A stretch of 64,000 bases of DNA from Prosthecobacter debontii (GTDB lineage Bacteria; Verrucomicrobiota; Verrucomicrobiia; Verrucomicrobiales; Verrucomicrobiaceae), in contig NZ_FUYE01000015.1 of the NCBI RefSeq assembly GCF_900167535.1, positions 99,762 to 163,761 of the forward strand. Direction: 5' to 3'. Below, piece by piece: positions 51,546-60,301 of this stretch. The translations under genes and the position numbers were made by a program. Below the pieces are notes generated by a model, which had not been told where the DNA came from, searched no databases, and worked only from the letters and a program-made list of their open reading frames with translations. How positions within the stretch are numbered: position 1 is the stretch's first letter; the number at the start of each line of letters is the position of its first letter.

Positions 51546-52796
51546 ATGCGTCTCGAACTTGTGAACACAGGCACCGAACTTTGTCTCGGCGATGTTATCA
51601 ATACCAACGCCGCTTGGATCGGGCAGAGAATGGCGGCGTTAGGCATCGAAGTGGCCCGCCAGACGATCGTGCCTGATGGTGGAGCTGTGAAAGAGGCCAT
51701 TGCTGAAGCTGCTGCGAGGTCGGATGTGGTTTTGGTGTCGGGAGGGCTCGGACCCACGAATGACGATGTGACTCGAGAGTCCACCGCCGATCTTCTGGGA
51801 CTGCCTCTGTTTGAGGATGCGAAGGCACGAGCGACCCTGGAAGCGTATTTTGCACGACGGAACAAGGTCCCTGTCGCGTCGAATTTCCGCCAAGTCATGG
51901 TGCCAGCAGGCGCCACGGTGCTGGAAAATCCGATGGGCACAGCTCCCGGTCTTTATTTTCCCGCCGCTTTAGGCGAAAGCCGAGGATGGAACTGCCACAT
52001 CTTCTTGCTGCCTGGGCCGCCACGGGAATTGAAACCGATGGTGGAAGCCTGCCTGGAACCACGCTTGCGCGAATGGATCCCTGATGGGACCTCCCGCCGG
52101 GTGATTTATCTCAAACTCACCGGCATTGGTGAGTCTGAGATCGTAGAGAGCGTGGAAAAGGACCTGGAAAAAGTCCCTGGGCTTGAGTTAGGCTACTGCA
52201 TCGGGAAAGGCGATGTCGATGTTCGTCTTGCAGGACAGCCTGGCCCCGTGGAGCAAGGTGCTGAAATCGTGCGGAGTCGTTTGGGGGATTTCATTCTGTC
52301 TGAAGATCAGCGAGTGATCGAAGAAGTGGTCATCCAACGATTGGCTGAGCGTGGCGAGTGGCTAGCGACGGCAGAATCCTGCACGGGGGGCTTTTTGGCG
52401 AGTCGACTGACCGATGTGAGTGGGGCTTCCAAGGTCTTCGGCCATGGTTTTGTGACCTATGCCAACGAAGCGAAACAAAATCACTTGGGCGTGCCTGAGG
52501 ATCTCCTGGCTGCACATGGGGCCGTAAGTGAACCGGTGGCGCGTGCGATGGCTGATGGATGCCTCCGCGTGTCCGGTTCAGACTATGCGCTGTCCGTCAC
52601 CGGGATTGCTGGACCCACAGGGGGGACCGAAGAAAAACCTGCGGGCACGGTTTTTGTCGCGTTGGCCTCCAAAGGACAGGAAACGGTGGTGAAAAAGCTG
52701 TTCTACCCCGTTTCTCGTGATCGTTTCAAGCTGTTGACCTCTCAGTTCGCCTTGGACATGCTCCGGCGTCGTTTGAACGGGCTGCCCATGCCTTGA
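51546..52796 (+). CDS. cinA: CinA-family protein with nicotinamide-nucleotide amidohydrolase domain
   Basis: 416 residues from ATG 51546 (MRLELVNTGTELCLGDVINT). The long open frame before it crosses sucA in antisense and was rejected. The N-terminal MoaB/MogA-like domain has VLVSGGLGPTNDDVTRES. The C-terminal CinA domain has ESCTGGFLASRLTDVSGASK and SVTGIAGPTGGTEEKPAGT. The C-terminal domain deamidates nicotinamide mononucleotide in NAD recycling. It is divergent from sucA and ends head-to-head against the Gdx gene. Confidence 0.92.
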   Translation: MRLELVNTGTELCLGDVINTNAAWIGQRMAALGIEVARQTIVPDGGAVKEAIAEAAARSDVVLVSGGLGPTNDDVTRESTADLLGLPLFEDAKARATLEAYFARRNKVPVASNFRQVMVPAGATVLENPMGTAPGLYFPAALGESRGWNCHIFLLPGPPRELKPMVEACLEPRLREWIPDGTSRRVIYLKLTGIGESEIVESVEKDLEKVPGLELGYCIGKGDVDVRLAGQPGPVEQGAEIVRSRLGDFILSEDQRVIEEVVIQRLAERGEWLATAESCTGGFLASRLTDVSGASKVFGHGFVTYANEAKQNHLGVPEDLLAAHGAVSEPVARAMADGCLRVSGSDYALSVTGIAGPTGGTEEKPAGTVFVALASKGQETVVKKLFYPVSRDRFKLLTSQFALDMLRRRLNGLPMP

Positions 52797-53117
52797 TTAG
52801 GCGTGGGAGGTCAGTTTTAAGCCGATAATACCGGATAGCACGAGGCCAATGCAGATCAGCCTCATGAGCGTCTTCGGCTCGTCAAAAAAGACAATCCCCA
52901 CGATCACGGTGCCAACTGCGCCGATGCCTGTCCAGATGGCGTAACCGGTGCCGATGGGCAGGGTTTTGAGTGCTTGTGAAAGCAGAAAGAGACTGATGCC
53001 GATGAGGGACGCCGTGATAATGCTGGGCCAGAGGCGTGTCCAACCTTGGGTGTATTTCAATCCGATCGCCCAAGCAATTTCCGTGAGTCCCGCCAAAAAA
53101 AGATAAATCCAAGCCAT
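52797..53117 (-). CDS. gdx: Small multidrug resistance-family guanidinium exporter (Gdx/SugE)
   Basis: 106 residues from ATG 53117 (MAWIYLFLAGLTEIAWAIGL). Four transmembrane helices; the key Glu in TEIAWAIGLKYT, and LKTLPIGTGYAIWTGIGAVG and SGIIGLKLT are the Gdx/SugE pattern rather than the EmrE one. It exports guanidinium in exchange for protons. The upstream region carries a guanidine-II riboswitch, which strongly supports this substrate. Confidence 0.93.
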   Translation of the reverse strand: MAWIYLFLAGLTEIAWAIGLKYTQGWTRLWPSIITASLIGISLFLLSQALKTLPIGTGYAIWTGIGAVGTVIVGIVFFDEPKTLMRLICIGLVLSGIIGLKLTSHA

Positions 53118-53133
53118 TAAATACAATTATTGC

Positions 53134-53179
53134 CAGGGTCGTCCCCGTTGTAGAAATGGATGAGCGAGGTCGTCCTCGC
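53134..53179 (-). promoter_or_regulatory. Guanidine-II (mini-ykkC) riboswitch
   Basis: On the minus strand two hairpins each carry the conserved ACGA loop. P1 is GCGAGG-ACGA-CCTCGC (53164-53179), P2 is CGGGG-ACGA-CCCTG (53134-53147), separated by a 16-base linker. P2 ends 16 bases upstream of the gdx ATG. This is the known guanidine-II layout, normally in front of SMR guanidine exporters. Guanidine binding is expected to expose the ribosome site and raise expression. A TTGACA at 53222-53227 on the same strand may be its -35 element. Confidence 0.88.
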
Positions 53180-53245
53180 GTCCGCGGTTGTGAAAGTCAC
53201 TCTGAACCTCCACGGCATCTTTGTCAAACCAGCCTAACCTCCACT

Positions 53246-54217
53246 ATGATTCGTCGTTCGTTTCTATCGCTCCTCGTCGTCCTCGCTGCGGCTAGCGGGC
53301 AAGCCCTTGCCGCTCCGAAAAAACTGCTCGTGGTCACCGTGACCACTGGATTCCGTCACTCGTCCATTGAGACGGCGGAAAAAGTGCTCGGCGAGCTGGG
53401 ACAATCCTCCGGTGCCTTCACCGTGGACTATGTGCACCAGCCCTCCGCCCAGCCGAAGAATCCGGGCCGTCCACCCGAGAAAAAGGGCAACGAAAGTGAA
53501 GAGGCTTTCAAAGCCCGCCAGGAAACCTACAGCAAGGCTCTGGCCGACTTTAATGCTGCCAATGCCACCTGGATGGAGGAGGTGAAGGCCTACATGGCGG
53601 ACAAGATGGCCCTGGACAAGATCAAGGACTACGATGGCTTCATCTTCGCCAACACCACGGGTGATCTGCTGCTGCCGGATCGTGAAGGTTTTGTGGAACT
53701 GATCAAAGGCGGCAAGGCTTTTGTGGCCATGCATTCCGGTGGCGATACTTATCACCCTTTCCGGGGGTATGTGGATATGCTGGGCGGTGAATTCAAAACC
53801 CACAAGGCTCAGGTGGAAGTGCAGCCCATCCTGCATGATCCGGCTCACCCCGCCACCAAACCGATCCCGAATGGTTACAAGGTCTATGATGAGATCTACA
53901 TCTTCAAAAGCTATGACCCTGCCACCGTCCATGGGTTGATGGGACTGAACAATCACCCCAATGAAGGCACCCCGGGCTACTACCCCATCTCCTGGTGCAA
54001 AGCCTTTGGCAAAGGTCGCGTGTTTTACACCTCCCTTGGACACCGTGAAGATGTCTGGGATCCGACCTGGAAGGTGGACACGAAGGATCGCAAGAACTCC
54101 CCTGAGATTGCCAAGACCTATCAAGAGCACATCTTGGGCGGCATCAAATGGGCCCTGGGTCTCGTCGAAGGTGAAGCCGAGCTAGGCAATGTGAAGGACG
54201 TGACGCTGGGCGAGTAA
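53246..54217 (+). CDS. ThuA-domain secreted protein
   Basis: 323 residues from ATG 53246. Signal peptide IRRSFLSLLVVLAAASGQAL. The mature part begins KKLLVVTVTTGFRHSSIETA, the usual ThuA (glutamine amidotransferase-fold) start, then GGKAFVAMHSGGDTYHPFRG and GRVFYTSLGHREDVWDPTW. Compared with minimal ThuA it has a 60-residue Lys/Glu-rich insertion (NPGRPPEKKGNESEEAFKAR). These are common in Verrucomicrobia with unknown substrate. It ends at a bidirectional terminator. Confidence 0.9.
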   Translation: MIRRSFLSLLVVLAAASGQALAAPKKLLVVTVTTGFRHSSIETAEKVLGELGQSSGAFTVDYVHQPSAQPKNPGRPPEKKGNESEEAFKARQETYSKALADFNAANATWMEEVKAYMADKMALDKIKDYDGFIFANTTGDLLLPDREGFVELIKGGKAFVAMHSGGDTYHPFRGYVDMLGGEFKTHKAQVEVQPILHDPAHPATKPIPNGYKVYDEIYIFKSYDPATVHGLMGLNNHPNEGTPGYYPISWCKAFGKGRVFYTSLGHREDVWDPTWKVDTKDRKNSPEIAKTYQEHILGGIKWALGLVEGEAELGNVKDVTLGE

Positions 54218-54243
54218 AGCGAGCGTCAAAGATTCTGAAAACA

Positions 54244-54276
54244 ACAAAGCCGTCTGGGAACACCAGACGGCTTTGT
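54244..54276. terminator. Bidirectional terminator between ThuA and trxA
   Basis: ACAAAGCCGTCTGG-GAACA-CCAGACGGCTTTGT forms a perfect 14-bp stem between convergent genes, 26 bases after the ThuA stop and 31 bases before the trxA stop. Flanks are moderately A/T-rich on both sides. Confidence 0.85.
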
Positions 54277-54307
54277 CATTTTAAAGGATCAAAGGCAGGC
54301 GCGAGGC

Positions 54308-54637
54308 TTAAGCCAAGGCGTCCACTTTGCGAGCGAGGGCGTCTTTGGACTGCACGCCGACGACGGTTTCTTTCACTTCGCCGTTCTTGATGAAAAGCAG
54401 CATGGGGATGGAGCGAACGCCAAACTGAGCGGCGAGGTTCGGGTTCTCATCCACATTCACTTTGGCGACCTTAACAGCGGAGCCCTTCTCGTCAGCAAGC
54501 TGCTCAAGGATGGGGGTCAGCATGCGGCAAGGTCCACACCACTCAGCCCAGAAATCCACGATCACCGGGACCGTGCTGCTGGAGATTTCGGATTGGAAGT
54601 TGGATTCGTTGAGGTTGAGGACTGCTTCGGAGGCCAT
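54308..54637 (-). CDS. trxA: Thioredoxin
   Basis: 109 residues from ATG 54637 (MASEAVLNLNESNFQSEISS); the frame continues 81 codons upstream into mazG antisense and was trimmed. The active site is WAEWCGPCRMLTPILEQLAD and the cis-Pro loop is GVRSIPMLLFIKNGE. It reduces protein disulfides in the cytoplasm, with thioredoxin reductase elsewhere. Confidence 0.95.
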   Translation of the reverse strand: MASEAVLNLNESNFQSEISSSTVPVIVDFWAEWCGPCRMLTPILEQLADEKGSAVKVAKVNVDENPNLAAQFGVRSIPMLLFIKNGEVKETVVGVQSKDALARKVDALA

Positions 54638-54763
54638 AAGGGTAGAAGGTTTGGGAGGAGTTACGAGAGAAGTGACGACGCCGACGCATGAGGTAGGCGA
54701 GTCAGGCGGTGAATCAATCATTTTCACGTTTCCTCTGGCCCTTTTGCGGTTATCGCGTGGGGT

Positions 54764-55549
54764 ATGAGCCTTGATCACCCAGATCCGATGACCCGTCTGC
54801 GTTACGTTGTGCACCGTTTGCGTGCGCCCGGGGGCTGCCCGTGGGATCAAGAGCAGACTCACGAAACGTTGATTCCCCATGTGATTGAGGAAGCTTATGA
54901 AGTGGTGGATGCCATCCGCAGCGGCGACCCGACTTTGATTTGCGAGGAACTGGGAGATCTACTTTTACAGCCCATCCTGCATGCTGAAATCGCCGCCGGA
55001 GATGGCACTTTTAATCTCGATGACATGGCCACCGGGTTGACGGAAAAGCTGATCCGCCGTCATCCCCATGTGTTTGGTGAGGCTCAAGCCGAGACATCCT
55101 CTGCCGTGCTAAGCCAATGGGATGTGATCAAACGTCAGGAAAAAGGCACGCAGAAAGAGGGGCATCTCCATGGAGTCGGCAATGGCCTGCCTGCGCTGAT
55201 GAAAGCTCAAAAGCTGCAAAAGAAAGCGGCACGAGTGGGATTTGACTGGCCAGATGCGGCGCCTGTGTTTGCGAAAATTCGTGAAGAAGCCGCCGAGCTA
55301 GAGCAAGCCATCGCCGAAGGTGAAAAGAAGGCCGTGGAGGAGGAACTCGGGGACTTGCTTTTCAGTGTGGTCAATCTCGCTCGTAAGTTAGGTGTGGAGT
55401 CTGAAGCAGCTCTCGCCATGGCAAATGAAAAGTTTGTTCGCCGATTTCATGCAGTGGAAGCCACTCTAACGGAGCAGGGAAAGAAACTCGGCGAAGCAAG
55501 CCTGGAAGAGATGGATGCAGCCTGGGAGGCTGGCAAAAGGAAGGTTTAA
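54764..55549 (+). CDS. mazG: Nucleoside triphosphate pyrophosphohydrolase MazG
   Basis: 261 residues with two MazG domains. First: CPWDQEQTHETLIPHVIEEA with EEAYEVVDAI and EELGDLLLQP. Second: KIREEAAELEQAIAEGEKKA with EEELGDLLFSVVNLARKLGV. It cleaves non-canonical or excess NTPs to NMP and pyrophosphate, limiting mutation or stress signalling. It is divergent from trxA and 14 bases upstream of the ElyC/YdcF gene. Confidence 0.94.
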   Translation: MSLDHPDPMTRLRYVVHRLRAPGGCPWDQEQTHETLIPHVIEEAYEVVDAIRSGDPTLICEELGDLLLQPILHAEIAAGDGTFNLDDMATGLTEKLIRRHPHVFGEAQAETSSAVLSQWDVIKRQEKGTQKEGHLHGVGNGLPALMKAQKLQKKAARVGFDWPDAAPVFAKIREEAAELEQAIAEGEKKAVEEELGDLLFSVVNLARKLGVESEAALAMANEKFVRRFHAVEATLTEQGKKLGEASLEEMDAAWEAGKRKV

Positions 55550-55563
55550 CCAAGGATTGACTT

Positions 55564-56340
55564 ATGGAATCCCTGCTGCGCGGCTTCATGCTTTTGATTC
55601 AGCCTTTGACGCTGGTTTGGCTGCTGCTGACGATTTGGGTCGTGCGGATGGTCTGGATGCGTCTCTGGCGCTGGGCAGCTCTCCCTACTGTCGCTTGGGG
55701 GATTCTTTCCTTGCTCACGTGCACTGCTCTGCCGTCATGGTTGATGGCGAGGTTGGAGGATCAGTATGCTTTACCTTCTATCCAAGAGGTGACGGGAGCC
55801 GATGCCGTTGTGTGCCTGGGCGGCGGGATTCATCCGTCGTTGACAGAGCCCACGGGATTGCATCTCGTTCGAGGCTCGGATCGTCTCGCCACGGCCTTGT
55901 CCATGGTGGTCGGAGGCATGGCTCCGATTCTCGTTGTGGGTGGCGGTGGCTATGAGAATCAGGGAGATGTGCTTTCGGAGGCGGATGCGATTGCGGATTT
56001 CCTGAGCCGCTTTCCGGAACCGGGCTTTGAGATCGTCAGTTTAGGTGTGTGTGCCAATACGCGAGATGAAGCGGTGAAGGTCGCGGCTCTGGCGAAAGAG
56101 CGCGGCTGGCAAAAAGTGGTGCTGGTGACTTCAGCCAGCCACATGGCGAGATCGGTGGCTACTTTTGCCAAAGTAGGTGTGCCGGTGCTGCCGGTGCCTT
56201 GCCATTATCTCAGCAGTTACAATCAGGTGGGCACGGTGAAGTGGTTCCACCTGCCGCATCGCAACTCATTCGATATCTTTGATGCTTGGTTTCACGAGAT
56301 CATTGGCACCTGGATGTATCGGTGGCGTGGGTGGATGTGA
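55564..56340 (+). CDS. ElyC/SanA/YdcF-family membrane protein (DUF218)
   Basis: 258 residues. Two N-terminal helices (LLIQPLTLVWLLLTIWVVRM, AALPTVAWGILSLLTCTALP), then the DUF218 domain (ADAVVCLGGGIHPSLTEPTG, APILVVGGGGYENQGD, VCANTRDEAVKVAALAKERG, VLVTSASHMARSVATFAKVG). Family members help envelope lipid-carrier or peptidoglycan homeostasis. The gene probably shares a transcript with mazG. Confidence 0.88.
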   Translation: MESLLRGFMLLIQPLTLVWLLLTIWVVRMVWMRLWRWAALPTVAWGILSLLTCTALPSWLMARLEDQYALPSIQEVTGADAVVCLGGGIHPSLTEPTGLHLVRGSDRLATALSMVVGGMAPILVVGGGGYENQGDVLSEADAIADFLSRFPEPGFEIVSLGVCANTRDEAVKVAALAKERGWQKVVLVTSASHMARSVATFAKVGVPVLPVPCHYLSSYNQVGTVKWFHLPHRNSFDIFDAWFHEIIGTWMYRWRGWM

Positions 56341-56425
56341 AGGCTTCGTGCCGTGATTTGCAAAAAAGTTCGAAGGGTTCCCAAGAAACGCAGTCCAAGT
56401 CCGTGCTGCTTCCTGAACCCACCCC

Positions 56426-56971
56426 ATGAACGACCTGCACCGCCTGTTTCTGGATACCTTGACACGCTATGAGCGGCCTCTGCTGCGCTATGCTCATAGC
56501 TTCACTCAAGATGCTGAAGACTCGCGGGACATCGTTCAGGAGGTGTTTCTCAAACTGAGCCAGAATCTGGCGACGCTCGATCATGAGCGCCTCGCTCCCT
56601 GGCTGTTCACGGTGTGTAAAAACCAAGCCGTGGATCATCAGCGCAAACACCAACGTGTCATCGTTATGGAAGTGCAAACACTCGATCTCGAAGCGGCCGA
56701 CAGTCCGCAACCTGGAGAGGAACTCCAAGGCCGCGAAACCGCCGCCGCTCTACGTCAACTCATCGATGAACTTCCCGTGCGGCAGCGGGAGGCGATTCGG
56801 CTGAAGTTCATCGCCGGTCTCGACTACAAAGAGATCAGCGCCGCCATGCAAACCAGCATCGGCAATGTCGGCTATCTCATTCATCAGGGTGTGCAGGCGC
56901 TGCGCCTGAAGTGGCAGGCGCAAGAGGGACATGAACAACCGCAAACGCCCCCCAAGACCGCCTTGGCCTAA
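56426..56971 (+). CDS. ECF-type RNA polymerase sigma factor
   Basis: 181 residues. Region 2 (YERPLLRYAHSFTQDAEDSR then DIVQEVFLKLSQNL) and region 4 (LPVRQREAIRLKFIAGLDYK, EISAAMQTSIGNVGYLIHQG) are complete. The next gene is a VWA protein whose N-terminus resembles an anti-sigma factor, so the two probably form a regulatory pair. The target genes are unknown. Confidence 0.9.
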   Translation: MNDLHRLFLDTLTRYERPLLRYAHSFTQDAEDSRDIVQEVFLKLSQNLATLDHERLAPWLFTVCKNQAVDHQRKHQRVIVMEVQTLDLEAADSPQPGEELQGRETAAALRQLIDELPVRQREAIRLKFIAGLDYKEISAAMQTSIGNVGYLIHQGVQALRLKWQAQEGHEQPQTPPKTALA

Positions 56972-57002
56972 CCAATAAAATCACCCCCACATCACGACTT
57001 TT

Positions 57003-59345
57003 ATGAAACAGGAAAACATCACCGCGTGGGCTCTGGATGAACTCAGCGAGGAGGAAAAGGCCCAGATCGAGGCCCTCCTGAAAGACGACGCCGAAACTCA
57101 AGCCCTGGCATCTCACACCAAAGACTTTTGCCAGTTCCTGACTGCGGAACTGGGCACGGATTCGCTGACGCTCAATGCCGATCAGCGCGAGCGGTTGGAG
57201 AAAGCCGATTTGCAGCTTCTGGAAAGCTCCGCAGAACCCCCTCCGACCCAAGCCAAACCCCAGCCTTCCTGGTGGCGGCGTCATGCCCTCGTGAACCTTT
57301 CTGCGGCTGCTGCCGTGGTGCTGGGAACGACGGTGTTGATTCGTCAGCAGATGGAGCAGGAGCAGATCACGGAAGGGCAGGTGATGAGCTATGTCCAGCC
57401 GGGGGGAGAAGAACTGCGTAAACAAGACGCTACGGCGGTAGATGATGAGATGCTGTTGTCTCGTGCTGCCCCGGTGCCGATGGAGGCGCCTAAGCCAGCT
57501 TCGCCACAGACGGAGAGTGATCAACGCCGAGACATCACTTTAGGCTTCGCGAAGAATGAAGCGTTCTCGGATTCATATACGGGTTCCACCGAGGGCTCGA
57601 AGGATTCCCCCGCGCTACGGCCGCAGAGTCAAAACATGACGGACCTAGCTGCCGCCGCCGCTCCTGCAAAGCCCGCCTCTCCTCCTCCGCCACCGCCTGT
57701 TGCTGCGGCCCTGGGCGATAGCTCAATGATGGCGACGTTATCAGGAAGTGGAACGGTAAGTGGACGCATGAGCATGTCTGCTGGGGCTGCAAGCACAGAG
57801 ATGATGCAACGTGTCGGTGCAGGCCAACTCGGCAATGACGATCTCGAAACCAATGGCAGACTGTCGCCTCCCGTTGTTGGGCTCTTGTTCGGCAATCGCA
57901 GAGATACCGAAACCTACACCGCCATCACGGAGAATCGTCTGACGGATGTGCTGCGTGAGCCGCTCTCCACCTTCTCCATCGATGTGGATACGGCTTCGTA
58001 TGCGAACGTGCGGCGCTTTCTCAATCAAAACACACGTCCTCCACGGGATGCTGTGCGGGTGGAGGAGCTGATCAACTACTTCCCCACGGATGAAGATGGC
58101 CCAGCCGCCAATGCCAAGGAACCCTTTGCCGTGAAGGTGGAGATGGCCGCCAGTCCTTGGCAGCCTGCGCATCGCCTAGCTCGCATTGCAATCAAGGGTA
58201 AGCAGATCGGTAAAGACCGCCAGCCCAGCAATCTCGTCTTCCTCGTGGATGTCTCCGGCTCCATGGGCGAGCCTAACAAACTGCCTCTCGTGCAGCAGAG
58301 TCTGCGCATGCTGGCGGAGCAGTTGGGCGAGAATGATCGCGTCTCCATGGTGACGTATGCAGGGGGAACTCAGGTGGTGCTTGCCTCCACAAGCGGTCAG
58401 CAGAAAGCCGAGATTATGGCGGCCATTGATCGCCTGAACTCCGGGGGTAGCACGCATGGCAGTGCAGGCATTCGCTTGGCCTATGAACAGGCGGTGGCTG
58501 GGTTCATCAAGGGCGGGGTCAATCGTGTGATCCTCTGCAGCGATGGCGACTTCAATGTCGGTATCAGCGATCCGACCGAGCTGGAAACCTTCATCACCGA
58601 GAAAGCCCGCAGTGGTGTCTTCCTCAGCGTGCTGGGGTATGGCCAAGGCAATCTCCATGATCGCACCATGGAAACCCTGGCGGATAAGGGCAATGGCAAC
58701 TACGCCTACATCGACAGCCTCAGCGAGGCCCGCAAGGTGCTGGTGGAGCAGATGAACGGCACGCTGGTCACCATCGCTAAGGATGTGAAGATCCAGGTGG
58801 AGTTCAATCCCGCCATCATCCGCAGCTACCGCCTCATCGGTTATGAGAATCGTTTGTTAGCCAAAGAGGACTTCAACGACGATACCAAGGACGCCGGTGA
58901 AATCGGTGCCGGGCATAGCGTCACCGCTCTTTACGAGTTGGTGCCTGCGAACCTACCCCCAGGCACCGAGCCACGCCCAGCGGTGGATGCGCTCAAGTAT
59001 CAGCCAACAGCCCCTGCGGCCGAGCCCGCTGCTCCTGCGGGAGATGCTGCAGGTGAAGCCCTCACCGTGAAGCTGCGCTACAAGGAACCTGAGGGCAGCA
59101 CCAGCCAGCTTATCGAGGTGCCGGTGAAGGATGACGACCGCGCCCTGGATCAGGCCGGGCAGGAGTTCCAGTTCACCGCTGCCGTGGCCGGATTTGGTCT
59201 GCTGCTGCGTGAGTCGTCCTATGCCGGGACACTGACCTGGGAGCAGGTGCGCCAGCGAGCTCTTGCCGGGAAGGGGAGTGATCCCCTGGGATATCGCGGC
59301 GAGTTCATCCAGCTCATCGAAAAAGCCCGTGGTTTGAGCCGCTAA
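57003..59345 (+). CDS. YfbK-type VWA/DUF3520 protein with anti-sigma-like N-terminus
   Basis: 780 residues. The first 90 residues are helical and acidic (ITAWALDELSEEEKAQIEAL), like an anti-sigma domain but without the zinc Cys/His set. A transmembrane helix lies near residues 95-113 (VNLSAAAAVVLGTTVLIRQQ). A low-complexity region follows. The YfbK-type N-terminal domain contains TFSIDVDTASYANVRRFLNQ. A VWA domain carries the MIDAS motif DVSGSMGEPNK near residue 414. A DUF3520 domain ends the protein. The start sits 31 bases after the sigma factor. A terminator follows at 59367-59397. Confidence 0.88.
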   Translation: MKQENITAWALDELSEEEKAQIEALLKDDAETQALASHTKDFCQFLTAELGTDSLTLNADQRERLEKADLQLLESSAEPPPTQAKPQPSWWRRHALVNLSAAAAVVLGTTVLIRQQMEQEQITEGQVMSYVQPGGEELRKQDATAVDDEMLLSRAAPVPMEAPKPASPQTESDQRRDITLGFAKNEAFSDSYTGSTEGSKDSPALRPQSQNMTDLAAAAAPAKPASPPPPPPVAAALGDSSMMATLSGSGTVSGRMSMSAGAASTEMMQRVGAGQLGNDDLETNGRLSPPVVGLLFGNRRDTETYTAITENRLTDVLREPLSTFSIDVDTASYANVRRFLNQNTRPPRDAVRVEELINYFPTDEDGPAANAKEPFAVKVEMAASPWQPAHRLARIAIKGKQIGKDRQPSNLVFLVDVSGSMGEPNKLPLVQQSLRMLAEQLGENDRVSMVTYAGGTQVVLASTSGQQKAEIMAAIDRLNSGGSTHGSAGIRLAYEQAVAGFIKGGVNRVILCSDGDFNVGISDPTELETFITEKARSGVFLSVLGYGQGNLHDRTMETLADKGNGNYAYIDSLSEARKVLVEQMNGTLVTIAKDVKIQVEFNPAIIRSYRLIGYENRLLAKEDFNDDTKDAGEIGAGHSVTALYELVPANLPPGTEPRPAVDALKYQPTAPAAEPAAPAGDAAGEALTVKLRYKEPEGSTSQLIEVPVKDDDRALDQAGQEFQFTAAVAGFGLLLRESSYAGTLTWEQVRQRALAGKGSDPLGYRGEFIQLIEKARGLSR

Positions 59346-59366
59346 GGGCCTCTTGTCCTGGCTTCA

Positions 59367-59397
59367 GCGGACCCTCGATCATCGGGGGCCCGCTTTT
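59367..59397 (+). terminator. Terminator after the VWA gene
   Basis: GCGGACCC...GGGGCCCGC forms an 8-bp stem with one A-C mismatch and is followed by TTTT, 21 bases after the stop. Confidence 0.65.
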
Positions 59398-59483
59398 CAT
59401 TTCGGGAGCTCAAACCCACCGGGTCAGGACGATTCGATTGCAGATTGACCACAGCCCAGGTCGCGCCACACTCCACGCCTCTC

Positions 59484-60080
59484 ATGGAACACGTCCTCGT
59501 CATCCCGCGCTCCCTTTTCGATTCTCTCGGCAGTTTTCAGGGCTTTCAGCCCGAGGTAGAGCGCTACCTGGAGGCCATGCTGGCTCCTGGGGCCAACTTT
59601 TTCATGGAGCGTCCCGCCGCTGAGGCCGACCCCACGCACAAGCAGCTCATCCCCTATTCCGTCTTCCGCCACGAAGGCCGTCTGCTCAGCTACACCCGTG
59701 GCGGCAGTTCTGGCGAGAAGCGCCTCGTGGCCAAACGCAGCATCGGTATCGGTGGCCATATCAACCCCGTGGACCAGGGGCAGGATCAAATGGGCCGCGC
59801 CATGTATTTCAACAGCATCGAGCGCGAGATCGCCGAGGAACTCCAGCTCGGTGGCACCCACACCCAGACCGTCATTGGCCTCATCAACGATGACAGTAGC
59901 GAAGTCGGCAGCGTCCACCTGGGTGTTGTCCATGTCTTCGAACTCAGCTCCGATGACGTGAAGTCCAACGAAGACGCCATCCAGGACCTGCGCTTCATGA
60001 CGATGGAGGAACTCCTCGCTCAGAAAGGCAGCCTGGAGTCCTGGTCCCAGATCTGTGTGGATCATCTCGCCAAGGCGTGA
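59484..60080 (+). CDS. NUDIX-like hydrolase
   Basis: 198 residues from ATG 59484 (MEHVLVIPRSLFDSLGSFQG). A NUDIX-like box is recognisable as GIGGHINPVDQ...SIEREIAEELQLGG, with an insertion between the Gly-rich loop and REIAEEL compared with the compact 23-residue box. The ending DLRFMTMEELLAQKGSLESW fits NUDIX helices. The natural substrate is unknown. A palindrome cluster follows. Confidence 0.8.
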   Translation: MEHVLVIPRSLFDSLGSFQGFQPEVERYLEAMLAPGANFFMERPAAEADPTHKQLIPYSVFRHEGRLLSYTRGGSSGEKRLVAKRSIGIGGHINPVDQGQDQMGRAMYFNSIEREIAEELQLGGTHTQTVIGLINDDSSEVGSVHLGVVHVFELSSDDVKSNEDAIQDLRFMTMEELLAQKGSLESWSQICVDHLAKA

Positions 60081-60093
60081 GGAACGGCGCGAA

Positions 60094-60291
60094 GCGTCCC
60101 GGAGTGCGGTGGGAAGCGATAGCGCCACACCGCTCTTGCGGGGGCAAGACCTACTCTAGGACAACAGCCTCGAGCGGATGATATAATTCCCAGGAAGGCT
60201 GCGAGGTCTTCGTCAATGGATTCGCTTCGGCAAGAGCGGTGTCGCCAAAGCCCGATGGCTCCGGCTTCTTTGCCACCGCACTCCGGGACGC
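60094..60291. repeat. REPIN-like long inverted repeat
   Basis: GCGTCCCGGAGTGCGGTGG (60094-60112) is matched by an exact 19-bp inverse copy (60273-60291). Inside, ACACCGCTCTTGC (60127-60139) is matched by an exact inverse copy (60230-60242), and AAGACCT (60146-60152) by AGGTCTT (60204-60210). Each half can also fold on itself (GCGGTGG...CCACACCGC). Two REP-like units in opposite orientation around a spacer are the REPIN layout. It fills the gap after the NUDIX-like gene. Confidence 0.75.
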
Positions 60292-60301
60292 TGCCGCGTA
60301 G

